Shown here in pieces: positions 62,071 to 64,000 of a stretch of 64,000 nt of DNA. How positions within the stretch are numbered: position 1 is the stretch's first letter; every line of letters begins with the position of its first letter. This DNA is from Pseudonocardiaceae bacterium YIM PH 21723 (GTDB taxonomy: Bacteria; Actinomycetota; Actinomycetes; Mycobacteriales; Pseudonocardiaceae). Under the pieces are notes generated by a model. That model was not told where the DNA came from. It made no database searches and saw nothing but the letters and a program-made list of their open reading frames with translations. The position numbers were made by a program, and so were the translations under genes. The DNA is taken from assembly GCA_003600225.1 (NCBI GenBank), contig QZFT01000100.1:62001-126000 (forward strand). Reading direction: 5' to 3'.

Positions 62071-63735
62071 TCAGTGTGTCCTATCCCGCACCCAGTCCGC
62101 TACCAACTCACGCAGTACGCCGAGTGGCAGCGCCCCACCCCCGAGTAGTACGTCATGGAACTCCGCAATGGCGAATTGTTCACCCAACTGCCCGGCGGCC
62201 CACTCCCGCAGCCGGTGGATCTCCAACCTGCCGACCATGTACGACAGCGCCTGTCCGGGCATGGCCAGGTACCGATCCACCTCGACGGTGATGTCCACCA
62301 GATTTCCCGGGATGTTCGCGACCATGTAGTCGATGGCCTGCTGCCGGGTCCAGCCCTTGGCGTGCAGGCCGGTGTCCACCACCAGCCGCGCCGCCCGCAG
62401 CGAGTCCTCGGCGACCATGCCGATCCGCTGCAGGTCATCGCTGTACAGCCCCATCTCGTCGGCCAGCCGCTCGGCGTACAGCGCCCAGCCTTCGATGTAG
62501 GCGATGAAGAAGGCCCGCCGGCGCAGTTCCGGCAGCTCGGTCAGCTCCTGGGCCAGGCTCAGCTGGAAGTGGTGCCCGGGCACCGCCTCGTGGAAGGCGA
62601 TCGCGTCCAGCACGAACGCGTCGCGGTCCTCCACCTTGTAGGTGTTGTGGAAGTAGCTGCCCGGCCGGGAACCGTCGGTGGACGGCGCGTAGTAGTAGGC
62701 ACTCGCCGCGTTCGGCGCGAGGTCGGCGGGCACCGGTTCCACCGCGCACGGCGCGGCGGGGCGCCGGTTGAACCAGGCGGGCGCGACCGACTCGGCGCGG
62801 ACGATCGACGCCCGGACGTGGTCCAGCACGCTCGCCTCGTCGGTGCACCGCAGGGCCGGATCGCTGCGCAGCCTGCCGATCACCTCGCCGGGGTCGGTGA
62901 TCCCCCACAGCCGCCCGCCCAGCTCGGTGTACTCGGCGGCCAGCCGGTCGATCAGGTCCAGGCCGGTCCGATGCAGGTCATCCGGGGAGCGATCGGTGGT
63001 GGTGTACTTGCGGACCAGCTTGGCGTAGAGGGCGTCGCCCTCCGGCAGGTGACACAGGCCGCCCAGTTCCGCGGGCCTGCCGGTCGGCAGGACGTGCTGC
63101 GCGAGGCCGTCGCGGTACGCCGCGAACGCGGGCCGCACCACGTCGGCCAGCAGCTTCGCCCGGCGCACCCCGTGCTCCTCGCCGCCGTCCGGCTTGTCCA
63201 GCGGGTCACTGTTCGGATGACCCAGGTAGCGATCCAGCGAGTCGATGGCGGCCTGCACCAGGTGCGCGACCGGCACCCGGCCCGCGGCGATTCCGGCGCG
63301 GTGCCGCTGCAACGCGGTGCCGAGGAGGACCGGGATCGCGGCCAGCCGCTGCAGATAGGCCTCCGCGTGCGCGGGCTCGGTCAGCGTGGTCAGCGGCAAC
63401 GAGGTCAGCAACCGCGCGGCGGGCGACCAGAATCCGGCGCTGATCAGGTACTCGATGCCGTGGGACTCGATGTGGTCCCGGTCGGCGTCGACCATCGCGC
63501 GGATCACGCTGCGGGTGGCCCGGTCCGTGCTGTCCAGGGTGGAGGGGTCGATGGCGTCGGCCCGCACCGCGATGTCCTCGGCCTTGGCCAGGTAGTCCTG
63601 CTGGGCCTCGGCACTGATCTCGGTCAGCAGGTGGTCCCGGTCGCGGACGCCGTAGAGCGTCGCGGACACCGGATCCCGGTCGAAGTCGAGTCGGTTCAGT
63701 TCGTCGGCCAGTCCCGCCAGTACCTGATCGCCCAT
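62071..63735 (-). CDS. DUF885 family metallopeptidase-like protein
   Basis: This 554-residue protein matches the DUF885 family of zinc peptidase-like proteins. The HExxPGHH motif (FHEAVPGHHFQL near residue 386) and the downstream YIEGWALYAE helix, with its metal-ligand Glu, are both present. No signal peptide is visible, so it is probably cytoplasmic. Some relatives act as carboxypeptidases or dipeptidases; the substrate here is unknown. The ATG is at 63735 (MGDQVLAGLADEL). Confidence 0.87.
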   Translation of the reverse strand: MGDQVLAGLADELNRLDFDRDPVSATLYGVRDRDHLLTEISAEAQQDYLAKAEDIAVRADAIDPSTLDSTDRATRSVIRAMVDADRDHIESHGIEYLISAGFWSPAARLLTSLPLTTLTEPAHAEAYLQRLAAIPVLLGTALQRHRAGIAAGRVPVAHLVQAAIDSLDRYLGHPNSDPLDKPDGGEEHGVRRAKLLADVVRPAFAAYRDGLAQHVLPTGRPAELGGLCHLPEGDALYAKLVRKYTTTDRSPDDLHRTGLDLIDRLAAEYTELGGRLWGITDPGEVIGRLRSDPALRCTDEASVLDHVRASIVRAESVAPAWFNRRPAAPCAVEPVPADLAPNAASAYYYAPSTDGSRPGSYFHNTYKVEDRDAFVLDAIAFHEAVPGHHFQLSLAQELTELPELRRRAFFIAYIEGWALYAERLADEMGLYSDDLQRIGMVAEDSLRAARLVVDTGLHAKGWTRQQAIDYMVANIPGNLVDITVEVDRYLAMPGQALSYMVGRLEIHRLREWAAGQLGEQFAIAEFHDVLLGGGALPLGVLRELVADWVRDRTH

Positions 63736-63780
63736 TCCTCGATCATGGCCGCGTTGTCCAGCGGTGGCAACGGAAAAACG

Positions 63781-64000
63781 TCAGATCCGGCGGGCCGTCC
63801 AGACCTCCTCGACCGGCCACTGCCGGGCCCAGGCCGCGGGGGCGTAGTTGAAGGGCGAGTCGCCGGCGTCCTCCGGGGCGAAGATCTCGGTCAGGTTCTC
63901 CAGCTGGAACCCGCTGTCGTGCAGCAGCCGGATCATGTCGCCGTGCCCGAGGTGGAACTCCACCGAGCCCTCCGGCCAGGCGAGCCGGTGCAGTCCCCGC
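63781..64000 (-). CDS. SAM-dependent methyltransferase, C-terminal end (truncated by window edge)
   Basis: The frame is open from the window edge and ends at a stop at 63781-63783, giving about 72 residues: RLAWPEGSVEFHLGHGDMIR, a helix LLHDSGFQLENLTEIF and a terminal WPVEEVWTARR. This is the usual C-terminal part of class I methyltransferases of the UbiE/UPF type. The SAM-binding half lies outside the window, so the call is tentative. Confidence 0.6.
   Translation of the reverse strand, partial: RGLHRLAWPEGSVEFHLGHGDMIRLLHDSGFQLENLTEIFAPEDAGDSPFNYAPAAWARQWPVEEVWTARRI

Overview
The window is very GC-rich DNA with strong third-position GC bias, GTG/TTG starts and actinobacterial marker genes: the nucS mismatch endonuclease, a MurA carrying Asp in place of the usual active-site Cys, SARP, PadR and LuxR regulators, an ethylmalonyl-CoA mutase and Tat/Sec-exported small proteins. 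Together with the order glyA-wecA-atpI-atpBEFHAGD...atpC-DUF2550-(adenosyltransferase)-murA, this points to the actinobacterial chromosome, most likely Pseudonocardiales. I cannot assign a genus from sequence alone. No tRNA, rRNA, CRISPR array, transposase or phage gene was seen.

Layout. 1-9.4 kb: end of an MFS transporter, an SDR oxidoreductase, two tandem secreted HAD phosphatases, a fused double 3-hydroxyacyl-CoA dehydrogenase with an aldehyde dehydrogenase, a HIT protein, a secreted lectin-like protein and a sodium:solute symporter with a small membrane partner. 9.4-23.7 kb: GNAT, a C-terminally short MFS, nucS, NUDIX, an M48 peptidase, an LppU-like repeat protein, enoyl-CoA hydratase, a PadR-ABC operon, four DUF4360 secreted proteins (one at 12.6 kb and three in tandem at 19.8-21.7 kb), and ethylmalonyl-CoA mutase. 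23.7-27.5 kb: four tandem paralogous LuxR-type regulators joined by identical start/stop overlaps. 27.8-31 kb: murA, PduO-type adenosyltransferase, DUF2550 and atpC. 31-41 kb: a block that separates atpC from atpD, holding three PhoA-type alkaline phosphatases, two TIM-barrel proteins, a TetR regulator, a trypsin-like protease and a DUF3995 protein. 41-48.5 kb: atpD-G-A-H-F-E-B and atpI. 48.5-56.9 kb: a second block, between atpI and wecA, with an orphan DUF433 protein, small secreted Cys-rich proteins, a SARP regulator, an ABC exporter, a secreted helical peptide beside a small membrane protein, a TetR/FAD-monooxygenase pair and a carotenoid oxygenase. 56.9-64 kb: wecA, glyA, a polysaccharide deacetylase lipoprotein, an XRE regulator, a DUF885 peptidase and a partial methyltransferase.

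How the parts fit. The core block covers ATP synthesis, cell-wall precursor synthesis (murA, wecA) and one-carbon metabolism (glyA). The mutase needs adenosylcobalamin, which the adenosyltransferase would supply, and the hydroxyacyl-CoA dehydrogenase and enoyl-CoA hydratase could feed the same acyl-CoA metabolism. The two blocks inside the ATP synthase neighbourhood are mostly export-related and look like lineage-specific insertions. The three phosphatases carry direct repeats resembling PhoP (PHO) boxes upstream of at least one gene.

Two non-coding repeat families stand out. One is a hairpin of two 20-bp arms, present four times at gene 3' ends, with paired changes in both arms. The other is a 407-436 bp element with about 86-89 bp imperfect terminal inverted repeats, present twice in opposite orientations, each time between convergent genes.
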